The notes: generated by a model not told the origin, from the letters alone. A stretch of 64,000 nt of DNA from CAWDNM01 sp964521195 (GCA_964521195.1 CAZFRE010000006.1:1-64000); one strand, 5' to 3'; counted from the stretch's first letter, positions 15,630 to 24,126 are shown. Translations and numbers: made by a program.

Positions 15630-17453
15630 TCATCCGCCCCAGATCCCGGTGATGGTCTGCGAGATACCCCACCCGAAGTAGCCGTCGAGGAAGTACACGA
15701 CGGCGGCAGCGATGGCGAGGATGAGCAGGAACGTCAGCGCGCCCGTCAGGACGGTACCGAGCACCCGGGCGAAACGTCTGCCCGGGCTCTCCTCCGGCAC
15801 CCACTGGCTCGCACCGGCCTCTGGCGTGACGCCGACCGCCTGCGCACCGTTGTCGTGCTTGCCACGCTTGCCACCTGCCGGATTCATCGAGTAGTAGCTC
15901 GCGTAGTAGTAGCCACTCGAGTACCCGTACCCGGCACCCGGCTTGGACTCATCGAGGCCCCATACCACGACACCGGTGATCTTCTGCCCCACCTTGTCGA
16001 GCATCTCGATCGCCTTGAGGCCCGCTTCGCGCGTCGAGAATCCGGCCTTCGTGACCAGCAGCACGCCGTCAGTCCACCTGGCCACAGCGGCTGCGTCGGC
16101 GACGGCAAGCAGAGGCGGCGTGTCGATGATCACCCAGTCCGCCCATTCCTCAAGCGACTTCACGACCTCTTCCATGCGCGTCGAGCCCAGCAACTCCGAC
16201 GGGTTCGGCGGCATCTTGCCTGCGGTCAGCACCAGGAGCCGGTCGTCGCCGGGCCGCTGCAGCGCCGATTTCAGGGTGTGCGTGCCTATCAGGACATCCG
16301 ACAGGCCGATCATGTTGTTGACGCTCAGGAACTGCTCGGTCGTGGGACGACGGAAGTCCACCGACACGAGAATCACCTTCTTGCCCGCCTGTGCCAGCGC
16401 AGCAGCGAGGTTGGCGGCGACCGTCGACTTGCCCTCACCGGGCGCCGCCGAGGCGACCAGAAGCGACTTCATGTCGTGCTTGAAGTTGATGAAGTCCAGC
16501 GAGTTGCGGACGACGCGATACGCCTCCGCTGTCGCAGAACCGGGAGACTCGACGATGGCGAGCCGCCGATTCTTCCCCTTCTCGATGATGTCGACGGGAA
16601 CCGTGCCGAGTACCGGTGCGCCGAAGATCCGCTCGGCCTCTTCAGTCGACTTGATGGTGTTGTCCAGATACTCGTACAGGAAGGCCATGCCGAGACCGAA
16701 CACGAGACCCACAGCAACGCCCAGGACGACGTTGCGAACGGGATCGGGTGACACCGGATCGGTGTCCACCACGGAAAGGCTCACAACGCGCGCGGGGCCC
16801 GTTTCCAGCCGCTCGTTGATTCGTAGCTGCTCGAGCTTCTCGGCCAGCGTGGTATAGGTGCCCGTGGCGATCTGGAGTGACGCCGAGAGGTCGGCGGGCA
16901 TTTCCTGATCCCTGCCGTACTGGCTGATCTTGCGGCTCAGCGCGAGGATGTCGCTCTCCGCCTGCTCGAGCCGGCGCTCGACGGTGTCCGCGGCGTCCGC
17001 CAGACTCTCTCGCTGGGCATTGCGCGCAGAGACCACATACTCGGAAGCAAGGCTGTTCGCGATCCGCGCGGCGGTCTGTGGGTCGCTGTCGATCACCGTG
17101 ATCTTGACGATGTTGGTCTGCCCGACGGTCGCAACGGTCACGCGCTTGGCGAGCGACTCGGCGTCTGTCTGCAGGTTGAGCTTCTTGATGGTGGACTCGA
17201 GATTCGGCCTGCTCTGAAGGAGCTGGACCTGGGTCTGCATGGCCCGCTCGGGTTGGCCCGAGAACTGCGGCACGACTTCGCTGAAGACCGACGCCGACGA
17301 GCCCTTCTCGGAGATCAGGATCATCGCCGTTCCCTGATAGGTGCTCGGCTGCAGATAGGACACCGAAAGTGCCGTGAGCGCGACGATGACGATCGCCTGG
17401 ACGATCACCCACTTGCGCACCCTGATCACATTGATGTAGTCGCGTAGCTCCAT
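15630..17453 (-). CDS. Wzz-domain tyrosine autokinase (BY-kinase) with extra C-terminal membrane helix
   Basis: 607 aa. The Wzz half has a first membrane helix at about 14-34, a coiled extracellular region and a second helix at about 235-258. The BY-kinase half has Walker A SAAPGEGKST near 334-343, a Walker A'-like ILVSVDFRRP (first Asp of the usual DxD replaced by Ser) and Walker B VIIDTPP. A Tyr cluster YGYSSGYYYASYY lies near 507-522. Unusually, about 85 residues follow, with a strongly hydrophobic segment (about 561-585, LTGALTFLLILAIAAAVVYF) after the Tyr cluster. Family role: EPS chain length and export by cycles of tyrosine phosphorylation. SD GGGAG lies 3 nt before ATG. Confidence 0.88.
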   Translation of the reverse strand: MELRDYINVIRVRKWVIVQAIVIVALTALSVSYLQPSTYQGTAMILISEKGSSASVFSEVVPQFSGQPERAMQTQVQLLQSRPNLESTIKKLNLQTDAESLAKRVTVATVGQTNIVKITVIDSDPQTAARIANSLASEYVVSARNAQRESLADAADTVERRLEQAESDILALSRKISQYGRDQEMPADLSASLQIATGTYTTLAEKLEQLRINERLETGPARVVSLSVVDTDPVSPDPVRNVVLGVAVGLVFGLGMAFLYEYLDNTIKSTEEAERIFGAPVLGTVPVDIIEKGKNRRLAIVESPGSATAEAYRVVRNSLDFINFKHDMKSLLVASAAPGEGKSTVAANLAAALAQAGKKVILVSVDFRRPTTEQFLSVNNMIGLSDVLIGTHTLKSALQRPGDDRLLVLTAGKMPPNPSELLGSTRMEEVVKSLEEWADWVIIDTPPLLAVADAAAVARWTDGVLLVTKAGFSTREAGLKAIEMLDKVGQKITGVVVWGLDESKPGAGYGYSSGYYYASYYSMNPAGGKRGKHDNGAQAVGVTPEAGASQWVPEESPGRRFARVLGTVLTGALTFLLILAIAAAVVYFLDGYFGWGISQTITGIWGG

Positions 17454-17506
17454 CTGCTCCCAATCACCGAATCATGCGGTCGGACAACAGGACCCTGTCA
17501 CATGCA

Positions 17507-17531
17507 AAGACCGGCACGAATCGCCGGTCTT
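17507..17531 (-). terminator. Intrinsic-type terminator after the envelope operon
   Basis: A perfect 9-bp stem AAGACCGGC / GCCGGTCTT with a 7-nt loop, read on the minus strand just after the stop of the 17556-18341 gene and followed by TTTGC. It separates the amidase operon from the EPS/BY-kinase operon. The U-tract is short. Confidence 0.6.
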
Positions 17532-17555
17532 CGAGTCACCCATCACACGCGAGAT

Positions 17556-18341
17556 TCACTCCGCCGAGAACTTCGTGACAAACCAGTAGTCGGTCCCGTT
17601 CTCCTCTTTCTCCACGCACAGAATCTCGCCTTGGACCGGCTCGTCCGTGCCGCCGCTCAACTCGAGCTTGACGGTAGCGGTCCCCGATCCGTCCACTACT
17701 TCGACGACTTTCGCCTCCGTGAACCCCCCGTCGAGGATGCCGTTGACGATCATGTCCTGACTCTCGGGGGTCGCCTGCTGCTCGACGATGACCGAGACGA
17801 CCGACAGGTCCGCGTTCTCCGGCACCGTGAGATCCTCGGCGTTCTCGTCATCGGTGATCCGGAAGAAGTACCACATACCGTCGTACTGCTTGAGCACCAT
17901 CTTCCCGGACACGCGACCGCCGTCCCGGAACGTGACCGTGACGGGAACGATCGCCTCACCCTTGCGGGTCTTCGCCTCTCCCAGCGACAGAAGCGACACC
18001 TCGTTGTTCACGAGACGCCCGATGTTGGCCTGAGACTGCACCTGCTCCCGGTACATGTCCTTCGCGGCATCTTCGGGCAGCGTAGCCGTATCGGTTGGCG
18101 CGGCACTGCCCGATGTCGTCGTCGACGCCCCGGACGCAGGCGTGGCGACCGAGCTCAGACCCGAACCTGAACCCAGCCCGACCAGGTCCAGTGCGGCGCC
18201 GATCCCGCCGGCCCACACCACGGCCGCCGCGAAGGCGCCGGCGGCGAGAACCAGGACGACGAGCCAGATGACGACTGACCCGCTGCGCTTCTTGGGTACG
18301 GAACCTGTCGACTGCTGTGAATCGGCTGCGACGTTCGACAT
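17556..18341 (-). CDS. Membrane-anchored protein of unknown function
   Basis: 261 aa from the ATG at 18341 (MSNVAADSQQ), preceded by GGGGAG at good distance; the frame runs upstream to 18422, but that stretch overlaps a probable promoter. It has a short basic cytoplasmic N-terminus (PKKRSG) and one membrane helix (VVIWLVVLVLAAGAFAAAVVW). A Ser/Thr/Ala-rich linker leads to an extracellular alpha+beta domain rich in Asp/Glu (VPVTVTFRDGGRVSGKMVLK, GMWYFFRITDDENAED, DYWFVTKFSAE). No family is recognised with confidence. It is the last gene of the amidase / LCP-like operon, so a cell-wall or envelope role is inferred from context only. Confidence 0.7.
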   Translation of the reverse strand: MSNVAADSQQSTGSVPKKRSGSVVIWLVVLVLAAGAFAAAVVWAGGIGAALDLVGLGSGSGLSSVATPASGASTTTSGSAAPTDTATLPEDAAKDMYREQVQSQANIGRLVNNEVSLLSLGEAKTRKGEAIVPVTVTFRDGGRVSGKMVLKQYDGMWYFFRITDDENAEDLTVPENADLSVVSVIVEQQATPESQDMIVNGILDGGFTEAKVVEVVDGSGTATVKLELSGGTDEPVQGEILCVEKEENGTDYWFVTKFSAE

Positions 18342-18403
18342 TTCACTCCCCGGATCGTTGAGGCTTCCTCGCGCCAGGCGCGTGCGGACGTATCCCCAAG
18401 CGG

Positions 18404-18431
18404 ATAGTACCATTGTCTCCAAGCACGAAAC
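18404..18431 (-). promoter_or_regulatory. Possible extended -10 promoter for 17556-18341 gene
   Basis: On the minus strand TGG-TACTAT (an extended -10 of the TGn type; TACTAT is the complement of 18404-18409) lies about 60 nt upstream of the ATG at 18341. The -35 region (GTTTCG, 16-nt spacer) is weak. If it is used, the longer upstream start at 18422 is excluded. Confidence 0.35.
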
Positions 18432-18434
18432 CAG

Positions 18435-19154
18435 CTATGGGGACCGTCGCTCATACGGCGCTTCGCGTACGAGTACGACCTCTGAGCCGCCGAGAAGCGC
18501 CGACAGCTGTTCGGCGCTGAGGTTGGTATCGACGCCGAGGGGCACAGCGGACGACGCGCGTCGCAAGCCTGAGACCAGCGCCTCCCCCACCTGCTCCCTG
18601 ACGCGCGCTCGCTCGGCAGCGTTCGAGTAGGCCAGGCCACTCATCAGGAATGTGATGTCCTCAGCGGTCGCGGACGACTCCCCCGACTCGAACGTGTGCA
18701 ACCTGCGGCCATCGAACACGTCGACATCCTCTTCCAGGCGTAGCGCCACGGGTCCGCCTGCAAGCGCCGGCCATGCGTCCGGTCCGACGACGATCCAGCC
18801 CGCCGAATCGCCATCGGCACTCGATGCCGCTGCAGCAGCCAGCGCGTCACCGCCGCCGAACACGTACGCGTCGCTCAGGTTCACCCCGCTCGTCCCCGGT
18901 ACGGTCGCAGACGTCAGCGGATCGGTGGACGCGACCGAGAGCCGCGATCCATTGCGGCTGACCACCTCCAGCGCACGAACCGCTACACCCCCCTGTGGGT
19001 CCGGCAGTACCAGCGCCACCACGACGGGTTTGCCTGCAGCGTAGTCGGCGGGACTACGCGCACTCATCTCTCCGAGAACCGCAGCCACGATGACCGCCGC
19101 ACCTACCACCAGAGCCAGCACGGCGCCCACAACGGCCGCCTTGAGACCACTCAT
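18435..19154 (-). CDS. Degenerate LCP (LytR-CpsA-Psr)-like secreted/membrane protein
   Basis: 239 aa: one N-terminal membrane helix (about 5-29), then an extracellular domain. The order of segments resembles the LCP fold: VVVALVLPDPQGGVAVRALEVV (start of domain), GTSGVNLSDAYVFGGGDALAAAA (compare KIN.AYAYGG in LCP proteins), WIVVGPDAWPALAGGPVALRL (compare the F.LVDALGGV segment) and FESGESSATAEDITFLMSG. The conserved arginines of the LCP pyrophosphate-lipid site (PRDT, FR) are absent, so a ligase activity is doubtful. The assignment is a remote-similarity inference. It lies 6 bp after the amidase gene and is co-transcribed with it. Confidence 0.6.
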   Translation of the reverse strand: MSGLKAAVVGAVLALVVGAAVIVAAVLGEMSARSPADYAAGKPVVVALVLPDPQGGVAVRALEVVSRNGSRLSVASTDPLTSATVPGTSGVNLSDAYVFGGGDALAAAAASSADGDSAGWIVVGPDAWPALAGGPVALRLEEDVDVFDGRRLHTFESGESSATAEDITFLMSGLAYSNAAERARVREQVGEALVSGLRRASSAVPLGVDTNLSAEQLSALLGGSEVVLVREAPYERRSP

Positions 19155-19160
19155 CCGCGA

Positions 19161-20306
19161 TCAACGCCTCTCGCGATCCAAGTACGCGACGATCCCGGAC
19201 GCGATCCCCTCGGCGACTTTGTCCTGATGGCTCGGGCTGGACAGCAGCCGGTCCTCGGTAGGATTGGACAGGTATCCCGTCTCAACCGAGACGACCGGGA
19301 CCTTTGACCAGTTGAACCCCGCCATACCGTCTTGGGCGTGCGCGCCGAGTCGTACCGCCCCCGTGGACGCGGCAAGCGCATTCCCGATCAGCACCGCCGC
19401 CCGACGGCTGGTGGCCGCGATGGGCCCGGTCCATCTGTTTCGCGCTGGATAGAAGGTCTGCACGCCCGAGACTGTCGCCACCGTCGACGCGCCACAGTGT
19501 ATCCGGACGAACAGGTCGGCGTGGGCACGGTTCGCGATGCGCGCCCGCTGTGCGTTCGAGAGCAGCACATCGTTCGTTGTGCGCGTGAGAACGACGCGGT
19601 AACCCTCGCTCTCGAGCCTCTCCTTGAGGTTCATCGCGAGCTGCAGCGCCACCTCGTGCTCGGGCACCCCAGTGGCGACGCCGGTCGCGCCACCCGTGGC
19701 CCGAGGCTTCTCGCGCCGTGAACCCGGTCCGATCGGCTCGAGCTTGACCTCGGAATGCGCCTGATGCCCCGGGTCGATGCAGACGGTCCCTTTCCGAGAT
19801 GCCCGTGCAGGCGCGGTCGCCGCCGTGGTCTCATCCGATGTCTGCGCCGGCGCGACCAGGGTGACGGACGCGCCTGTCGAAAGCACGGTCGCACCCGCAG
19901 GACGCTGCGTCATCACGAGCCGCTCGGCGGCAGTCGCCACCGTCTCCCCGGAGTCGATCAACTCGACCCGAAGTCCGGCCGCCTCCAACGTGGCGACGGC
20001 CTCTGCGACTGTCATTCCGCCGACCGCCGGCACCTCGACCAGACCGATCGACCCGTCCGAGACGACCGCTACGGTCGCTGATGAGGCCGCGGAAGCGGGC
20101 AACGCGCCCCCGACTACCGGGGCCGACTCCAGAACCCGCGTGCCCGCTGCGGTGATGAACGCCTTGCCGACATAGAACCCAACGCCGAGCAGACCGACAG
20201 CCACCGCGATGAGCACGGCCGCCGAGACCCCGAAGCGATTCCCGTCAGAACCTCGCGGCCCGTTCTCGCGACGGTTCGCTCTCGCTGATTCGCCTGAACG
20301 ACGCAT
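19161..20306 (-). CDS. N-acetylmuramoyl-L-alanine amidase (Amidase_3) with PASTA domain
   Basis: 381 aa. Basic N-terminus, membrane helix at about 26-52, then one PASTA-like repeat (VEVPAVGGMTVAEAVATLEAAGLRV .. RPAGATV). The catalytic Amidase_3 domain follows from about 172. Zinc ligands and catalytic Glu are visible: IDPGHQ (His), VPEHEVAL (Glu), RIHCGA (His) and VSVETGYLSNPTED (Glu). It cleaves the amide bond between MurNAc and L-Ala in peptidoglycan, outside the membrane. The ATG is preceded by AAAGGAACTC and lies only 12 nt after the CCA end of the upstream tRNA, so the two are almost certainly one transcript. The lack of a cleavable signal suggests it stays tethered. Confidence 0.9.
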   Translation of the reverse strand: MRRSGESARANRRENGPRGSDGNRFGVSAAVLIAVAVGLLGVGFYVGKAFITAAGTRVLESAPVVGGALPASAASSATVAVVSDGSIGLVEVPAVGGMTVAEAVATLEAAGLRVELIDSGETVATAAERLVMTQRPAGATVLSTGASVTLVAPAQTSDETTAATAPARASRKGTVCIDPGHQAHSEVKLEPIGPGSRREKPRATGGATGVATGVPEHEVALQLAMNLKERLESEGYRVVLTRTTNDVLLSNAQRARIANRAHADLFVRIHCGASTVATVSGVQTFYPARNRWTGPIAATSRRAAVLIGNALAASTGAVRLGAHAQDGMAGFNWSKVPVVSVETGYLSNPTEDRLLSSPSHQDKVAEGIASGIVAYLDRERR

Positions 20307-20318
20307 GAGTTCCTTTCG

Positions 20319-20393
20319 TGGTGGGCCCGGTAGGATTCGAACCTACAACCAAGGGATTATGAGTCCCCTGCTCCGCCATTGAGCTACGGGCCC
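20319..20393 (-). tRNA. tRNA with CAU anticodon (tRNA-Met or tRNA-Ile2)
   Basis: Full cloverleaf on the minus strand: acceptor GGGCCCG/CGGGCCC, D-arm TAGCTCAATGGCGGAGC, anticodon loop CTCATAA, T-arm GTAGG-TTCGAAT-CCTAC, encoded CCA. The anticodon is CAU. Elongator Met and the lysidine-modified Ile2 both have CTCATAA loops, so the identity is not settled from sequence; it is not the initiator (paired first acceptor base, no GGG-CCC anticodon stem). The 3' end is followed after 12 nt by the amidase ATG. Confidence 0.93.
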
Positions 20394-20422
20394 CGGAGCA
20401 AGACATCTGCATGCGCCGTACG

Positions 20423-20451
20423 ATTCTAGCGCAAGTGCCCCTGCAGAGAGC
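20423..20451 (-). promoter_or_regulatory. Probable promoter of the CAU-tRNA / amidase operon
   Basis: Minus-strand -10 TAGAAT (complement of 20423-20428) lies 30 nt upstream of the tRNA 5' end, in the context GCTAGAATCG that recurs before leuS. The -35 region (GCTCTC at 17 nt) is poor. Confidence 0.5.
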
Positions 20452-20501
20452 CCGTCGCCGCCGGCGCACCGGGGGCCCGTGCACCCGGCCGGATTTCCGT
20501 G

Positions 20502-20530
20502 TTGCATTGCGGTGGTCTCGTTCGTATACT
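20502..20530 (+). promoter_or_regulatory. Promoter of tRNA-Asn
   Basis: TTGCAT (20502-20507), 17-nt spacer, TATACT (20525-20530). The predicted start is about 25 nt before the mature tRNA 5' end at 20563. Confidence 0.75.
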
Positions 20531-20562
20531 TCTGTCTCGCGCCGCACGCTCGCGCACGGTAT

Positions 20563-20638
<76 letters not shown>

Positions 20639-20647
20639 GTCAACAAC

Positions 20648-20680
20648 GAAGGCCCCGCAGTTGCGGGGCCTTCTTCTGTT
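20648..20680. terminator. Terminator between tRNA-Asn and rpoD
   Basis: Strong GC-rich hairpin GAAGGCCCCGCA / TGCGGGGCCTTC followed on the plus strand by TTCTGTT. It ends the tRNA-Asn transcript and, being symmetrical, can also end the convergent rpoD transcript, whose stop is at 20696. Confidence 0.8.
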
Positions 20681-20695
20681 GCATCGACTCGCGGA

Positions 20696-22276
20696 CTACT
20701 CGAGGTAGTCCTTGAGCTTGCTTGAGCGGCTTGGGTGCCGCAGTTTGCACAACGTCTTGGATTCGATCTGGCGGATGCGCTCGCGGGTCACGCCGAACTC
20801 GCGCCCGACCTCTTCGAGTGTGCGCGGATGCCCGTCAACCAGTCCGAAGCGCAACTCGATGACCTTACGCTCACGCTCCGCAAGCCCATCGAGCACTTTG
20901 GAGAGCTGCTCCTGCAGCATGGAGAAGCTGGCGGCGTCCGGCGGTACGACCGCCTCGCCATCTTCGATGAAGTCGCCGAGCTGGCTGTCTTCCTCCTCGC
21001 CGATGGGCGTCTCCAGGCTGACCGGCTCTTGACTGATCTTGAGGATCTCGCGGACACGGTCCGCCGTCATCTCCATCTGCTCGCCGATCTCCTCGGGCGT
21101 AGGTTCACGCCCGAGCTCCTGCAGCAGGCCGCGCTGCACGCGTATGAGCTTGTTGATGGTCTCAACCATGTGCACCGGGATGCGGATCGTACGCGCCTGG
21201 TCCGCGATGGCTCGCGTGATCGCCTGGCGGATCCACCACGTCGCGTACGTGGAGAACTTGAAGCCCTTGGTGTAGTCGAACTTCTCAACGGCCCGGATCA
21301 GGCCCAGGTTGCCCTCCTGGATGAGATCGAGGAACAGCATCCCGCGTCCGACGTAGCGTTTGGCGATGGACACGACAAGCCGAAGGTTCGCCTCGACCAG
21401 CTGCTGCTTGGCATCGAGGCCGACCTGCTCGATCCTGGTCAGCCGACGCTTCTCCGCACGATCCAGCGTCACTCCCGCATCGAACGCATCCTCGAGTCGC
21501 TTCGCGGCATCGAGCCCAGCGTCGATCTTCATGGCCAGATCGATCTCCTGCGCCGCCGTCAGCAGCGGCACCTTGCCGATCTCCTTCAGGTACATCCGGA
21601 CCGGGTCGCCGGTCAGCGGTGCGACCGCGTTGAGGTTCTCGCGCTTCTTGGCCTTCTTCTTCGCCGTCTTCGCAGGCGCCACCTTGGGCGGCAGCGGGAT
21701 GTCGACGACCTCTGCCTCGATATCGATGTCCTCGGCGTCTGTCGCCACGATGTCCACCGCACCGGCGTCGCCATCGGAATCGCCCGCAAGCGCGGCCCCG
21801 ACGTCGGCCAGGTCATCCACGACCTCGATACCGCTATCACGGAAGTGGCTGTAGATGCGCTCGAACTGGTCGTCGGTCAGGTCGATGTCGGACAGTGCGC
21901 CCTGAATCTCCTCATCGGTGAGGTTGCCCTTGGACCGGCCCATCTTGGTGAGCGTCTTGACCTCGGAGAGCTCCAGTTCAGGCGCGCTCTTCGGCGCGGC
22001 CGCCGGCTTCGACGCCCGAGGCGCCTTCGCCGAGGAGGCTGCCGGCTTGGTCGTTTCAGCCGGTCCGGCCTTGGCACTCGCGGCTTTGCCAGACTTGGCT
22101 TTGGCCGGCGCGGCCTGCACCGCCTCGGTCTGCTCCGCGGCCTTGTGCTGCTTCGTCGCCTTCTTCGGCACATCGGTGGCAGCGGCGGGCTTCTTGGCCG
22201 GCGCTGCCTGCTTCGTTGCTGTCTTCTCGGCAGCGTCCTTCTTCGTGGTCTTCTTAGGCTTGTCCGCCACGCTCAC
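20696..22276 (-). CDS. rpoD: RNA polymerase primary sigma factor (SigA/RpoD)
   Basis: 526 aa. The first ~105 residues are an Ala/Lys/Pro-rich, low-complexity extension. A region 1.1-like domain follows (NLTDEEIQGALSDIDLTDDQ), then an acidic linker and a basic KKKAKK patch. Region 1.2 is DPVRMYLKEIGKVPLLTA. Region 2 has LRLVVSIAKRYVGRG, LIQEGNLGLIRAVEKFDY and FSTYATWWIRQAI. Region 3 is followed by region 4.2 with EFGVTRERIRQIESKTLCKL. It directs core polymerase to vegetative promoters. The GTG start at 22276 has an AGGGAA upstream. It lies 14 bp after dnaG, giving a dnaG-rpoD operon (macromolecular-synthesis type without rpsU). Confidence 0.97.
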   Translation of the reverse strand: MSVADKPKKTTKKDAAEKTATKQAAPAKKPAAATDVPKKATKQHKAAEQTEAVQAAPAKAKSGKAASAKAGPAETTKPAASSAKAPRASKPAAAPKSAPELELSEVKTLTKMGRSKGNLTDEEIQGALSDIDLTDDQFERIYSHFRDSGIEVVDDLADVGAALAGDSDGDAGAVDIVATDAEDIDIEAEVVDIPLPPKVAPAKTAKKKAKKRENLNAVAPLTGDPVRMYLKEIGKVPLLTAAQEIDLAMKIDAGLDAAKRLEDAFDAGVTLDRAEKRRLTRIEQVGLDAKQQLVEANLRLVVSIAKRYVGRGMLFLDLIQEGNLGLIRAVEKFDYTKGFKFSTYATWWIRQAITRAIADQARTIRIPVHMVETINKLIRVQRGLLQELGREPTPEEIGEQMEMTADRVREILKISQEPVSLETPIGEEEDSQLGDFIEDGEAVVPPDAASFSMLQEQLSKVLDGLAERERKVIELRFGLVDGHPRTLEEVGREFGVTRERIRQIESKTLCKLRHPSRSSKLKDYLE

Positions 22277-22290
22277 TCTTCCCTCTCGCC

Positions 22291-24126
22291 CTACTGTTGG
22301 CCTTCGCGAACGCCGCCACGGAGCTTTGCGAGCTCACGCTGCAGCGATGACACCTTCCTGAACACTTCGTCGTACTCGTCCGAGTCCTTGAGCGATTTGT
22401 TCTGATTGAGCCACGCACTCTCAATCCGTATACGCCGTTCGAGTCCCATCTCCTTGAGAGCGCGCACCAAGTCCAACTCCGCGCTCTCGTATTCGCCGTC
22501 GGCGAGCCCATCAAGTGACGCGCCGGACAGCAGCTCCGCCGCGCCGGGAACCTCCCCTTCGAGCACCCCCACGAGTTCCGAAGCGGACGTGCCGACATCA
22601 GCGTCGGCGATGCGCTCAGCGATCGCACGATGCCGAGGGTCGGTCAGCAGGTCCGACTCAAGCAATATCCGTGCCCTTGGGCGCAGTCTCGCAGCGCGAA
22701 CGTACAGGTCCAGTAGATCGCGCTCGGTCCGAAGCTGGCGGGAGTCGACACGCGAGAACGTCTCGGCGGGCGTACCGAGACCGGCCGAGTCCGGTCCAGG
22801 GTCGCGTGCTTCCTGTACCCTCACGGCTGCGACAGAGCGCTTCACCGTCTCGAAGTCGACGAACAGCCGGTCGGCGATGTAGTTCGCGTAGTCATCAGCA
22901 AGGATCGAACCTCTGACGGGGGCGAGCACCTGTACCGCTTCCTTGAGTGCTCGCGCGCGCTCCTCCGGCCGATCGAGATCCCAGCGGTCGAGACGCCTGT
23001 CGATGGAGAACCGCAGCAGCGGTACCGCCCCTCCCACCACGGTGTTGAGGCCGTCTGCGCCGAACTCCCCCACGTAGTCCGCCGGGTCGTGCCCCTCGGG
23101 AATCACAGCGACCTCAAGCTCAACCCGGTCGCGACCGGCCTCGGGTGTCACGCTCTTGTCGATGAACTCGGAAGCACGGTCGGCCGCACGCATCCCGGCC
23201 GCGTCACCGTCGAACAGGTAGACCACCCGCTTCGCGAAGCGCGAAAGAAGCCGGACGTGTTCCCGCGTCAACGCGGTGCCCAACGTAGCGACAGCGTTCG
23301 TGATTCCGGCCTCGTGCAGGGCGATCACGTCTGTGTAGCCTTCCACGACGATCGCCGTCCCGCTCGACGTGATCGAGGCCTTCGCCCGGTCGATGGCGTA
23401 CATGTTCGCGGACTTGTGGAAGATCGGCGTGTCCTGCGTGTTGAGATACTTCGGTTCCTTGGGCTCGATGACACGACCGCCGAATGCGATGGCTCGGCCC
23501 TGCAGGTCGCGGATGGGGAACATGATGCGCTCGTAGAAGCGGTCCTTCGTGTCGCCCCCGTCGTTCGCCAGACCCAGATTCGCACCGACGATCTCGTCCG
23601 TGGTGAACCCGGCGCTCGTCAGGTGCCGTACCAAGGCACCGCGTCCGGGCGCGTAGCCGAGCTGCCATGTCTTGGCCACGGCGCTGGAGAACCCGCGCCT
23701 GGCCAGGTAGTCGCGAGCCTTCGCAGCTCCCGGGTCGGGTGACTTCGTCAGCACTTCATGGTAGTAGCTCGCGGCCGCCTCACTCGCTGCGATGAGTCGG
23801 TCCTTGTGGCTTCGAGGGACCCCGCCCTCCTGTTCAGCGATCTCGATGTGGGCGCGATCCGCGAGTATGCGCACGGAATCGATGAACTCCATATTCTCTG
23901 TCCGCATGAGAAAGCCGTACGCATCGCCGCCGAGCCCACACCCGAAGCAGTGCCACAGCTGCGTCGCGGGGTCCACTTTGAACGAGGGCGTCTTCTCGGC
24001 GTGGAACGGACAGCAGCCCCAGAACAGCCGGCCCTTCTGCTTCAGGATGACACGCTCGGACACGAGCGCAACGAGGTCCGTGGCGTCACGCACTCGACGT
24101 ATGTCGTCATCGGAAATGCGAGCCAC
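22291..24126 (-). CDS. dnaG: DNA primase
   Basis: 611 aa. N-terminal CHC2 zinc finger (CCPFHAEKTPSF .. HCFGCGLGGDAYGF, about residues 38-70), catalytic core with YERIMFPIRD and FGGRV, and a Toprim domain with VVEGYTDVIALHEAG and YLFDGDAAG carrying the acidic metal site. The C-terminal helical region binds the helicase. It synthesises RNA primers at the replication fork. The GTG start at 24126 is preceded by AGGAGG at a 4-nt spacing, a very strong ribosome-binding site. A vegetative promoter lies about 80 nt upstream. Confidence 0.97.
   Translation of the reverse strand: MARISDDDIRRVRDATDLVALVSERVILKQKGRLFWGCCPFHAEKTPSFKVDPATQLWHCFGCGLGGDAYGFLMRTENMEFIDSVRILADRAHIEIAEQEGGVPRSHKDRLIAASEAAASYYHEVLTKSPDPGAAKARDYLARRGFSSAVAKTWQLGYAPGRGALVRHLTSAGFTTDEIVGANLGLANDGGDTKDRFYERIMFPIRDLQGRAIAFGGRVIEPKEPKYLNTQDTPIFHKSANMYAIDRAKASITSSGTAIVVEGYTDVIALHEAGITNAVATLGTALTREHVRLLSRFAKRVVYLFDGDAAGMRAADRASEFIDKSVTPEAGRDRVELEVAVIPEGHDPADYVGEFGADGLNTVVGGAVPLLRFSIDRRLDRWDLDRPEERARALKEAVQVLAPVRGSILADDYANYIADRLFVDFETVKRSVAAVRVQEARDPGPDSAGLGTPAETFSRVDSRQLRTERDLLDLYVRAARLRPRARILLESDLLTDPRHRAIAERIADADVGTSASELVGVLEGEVPGAAELLSGASLDGLADGEYESAELDLVRALKEMGLERRIRIESAWLNQNKSLKDSDEYDEVFRKVSSLQRELAKLRGGVREGQQ

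Noticed and set aside
20735..22405. Plus-strand frame of 556 codons opposite rpoD
   Set aside because: Mirror of the rpoD coding sequence with Leu/Arg/Asp-rich low complexity; no ribosome-binding site and no domain.
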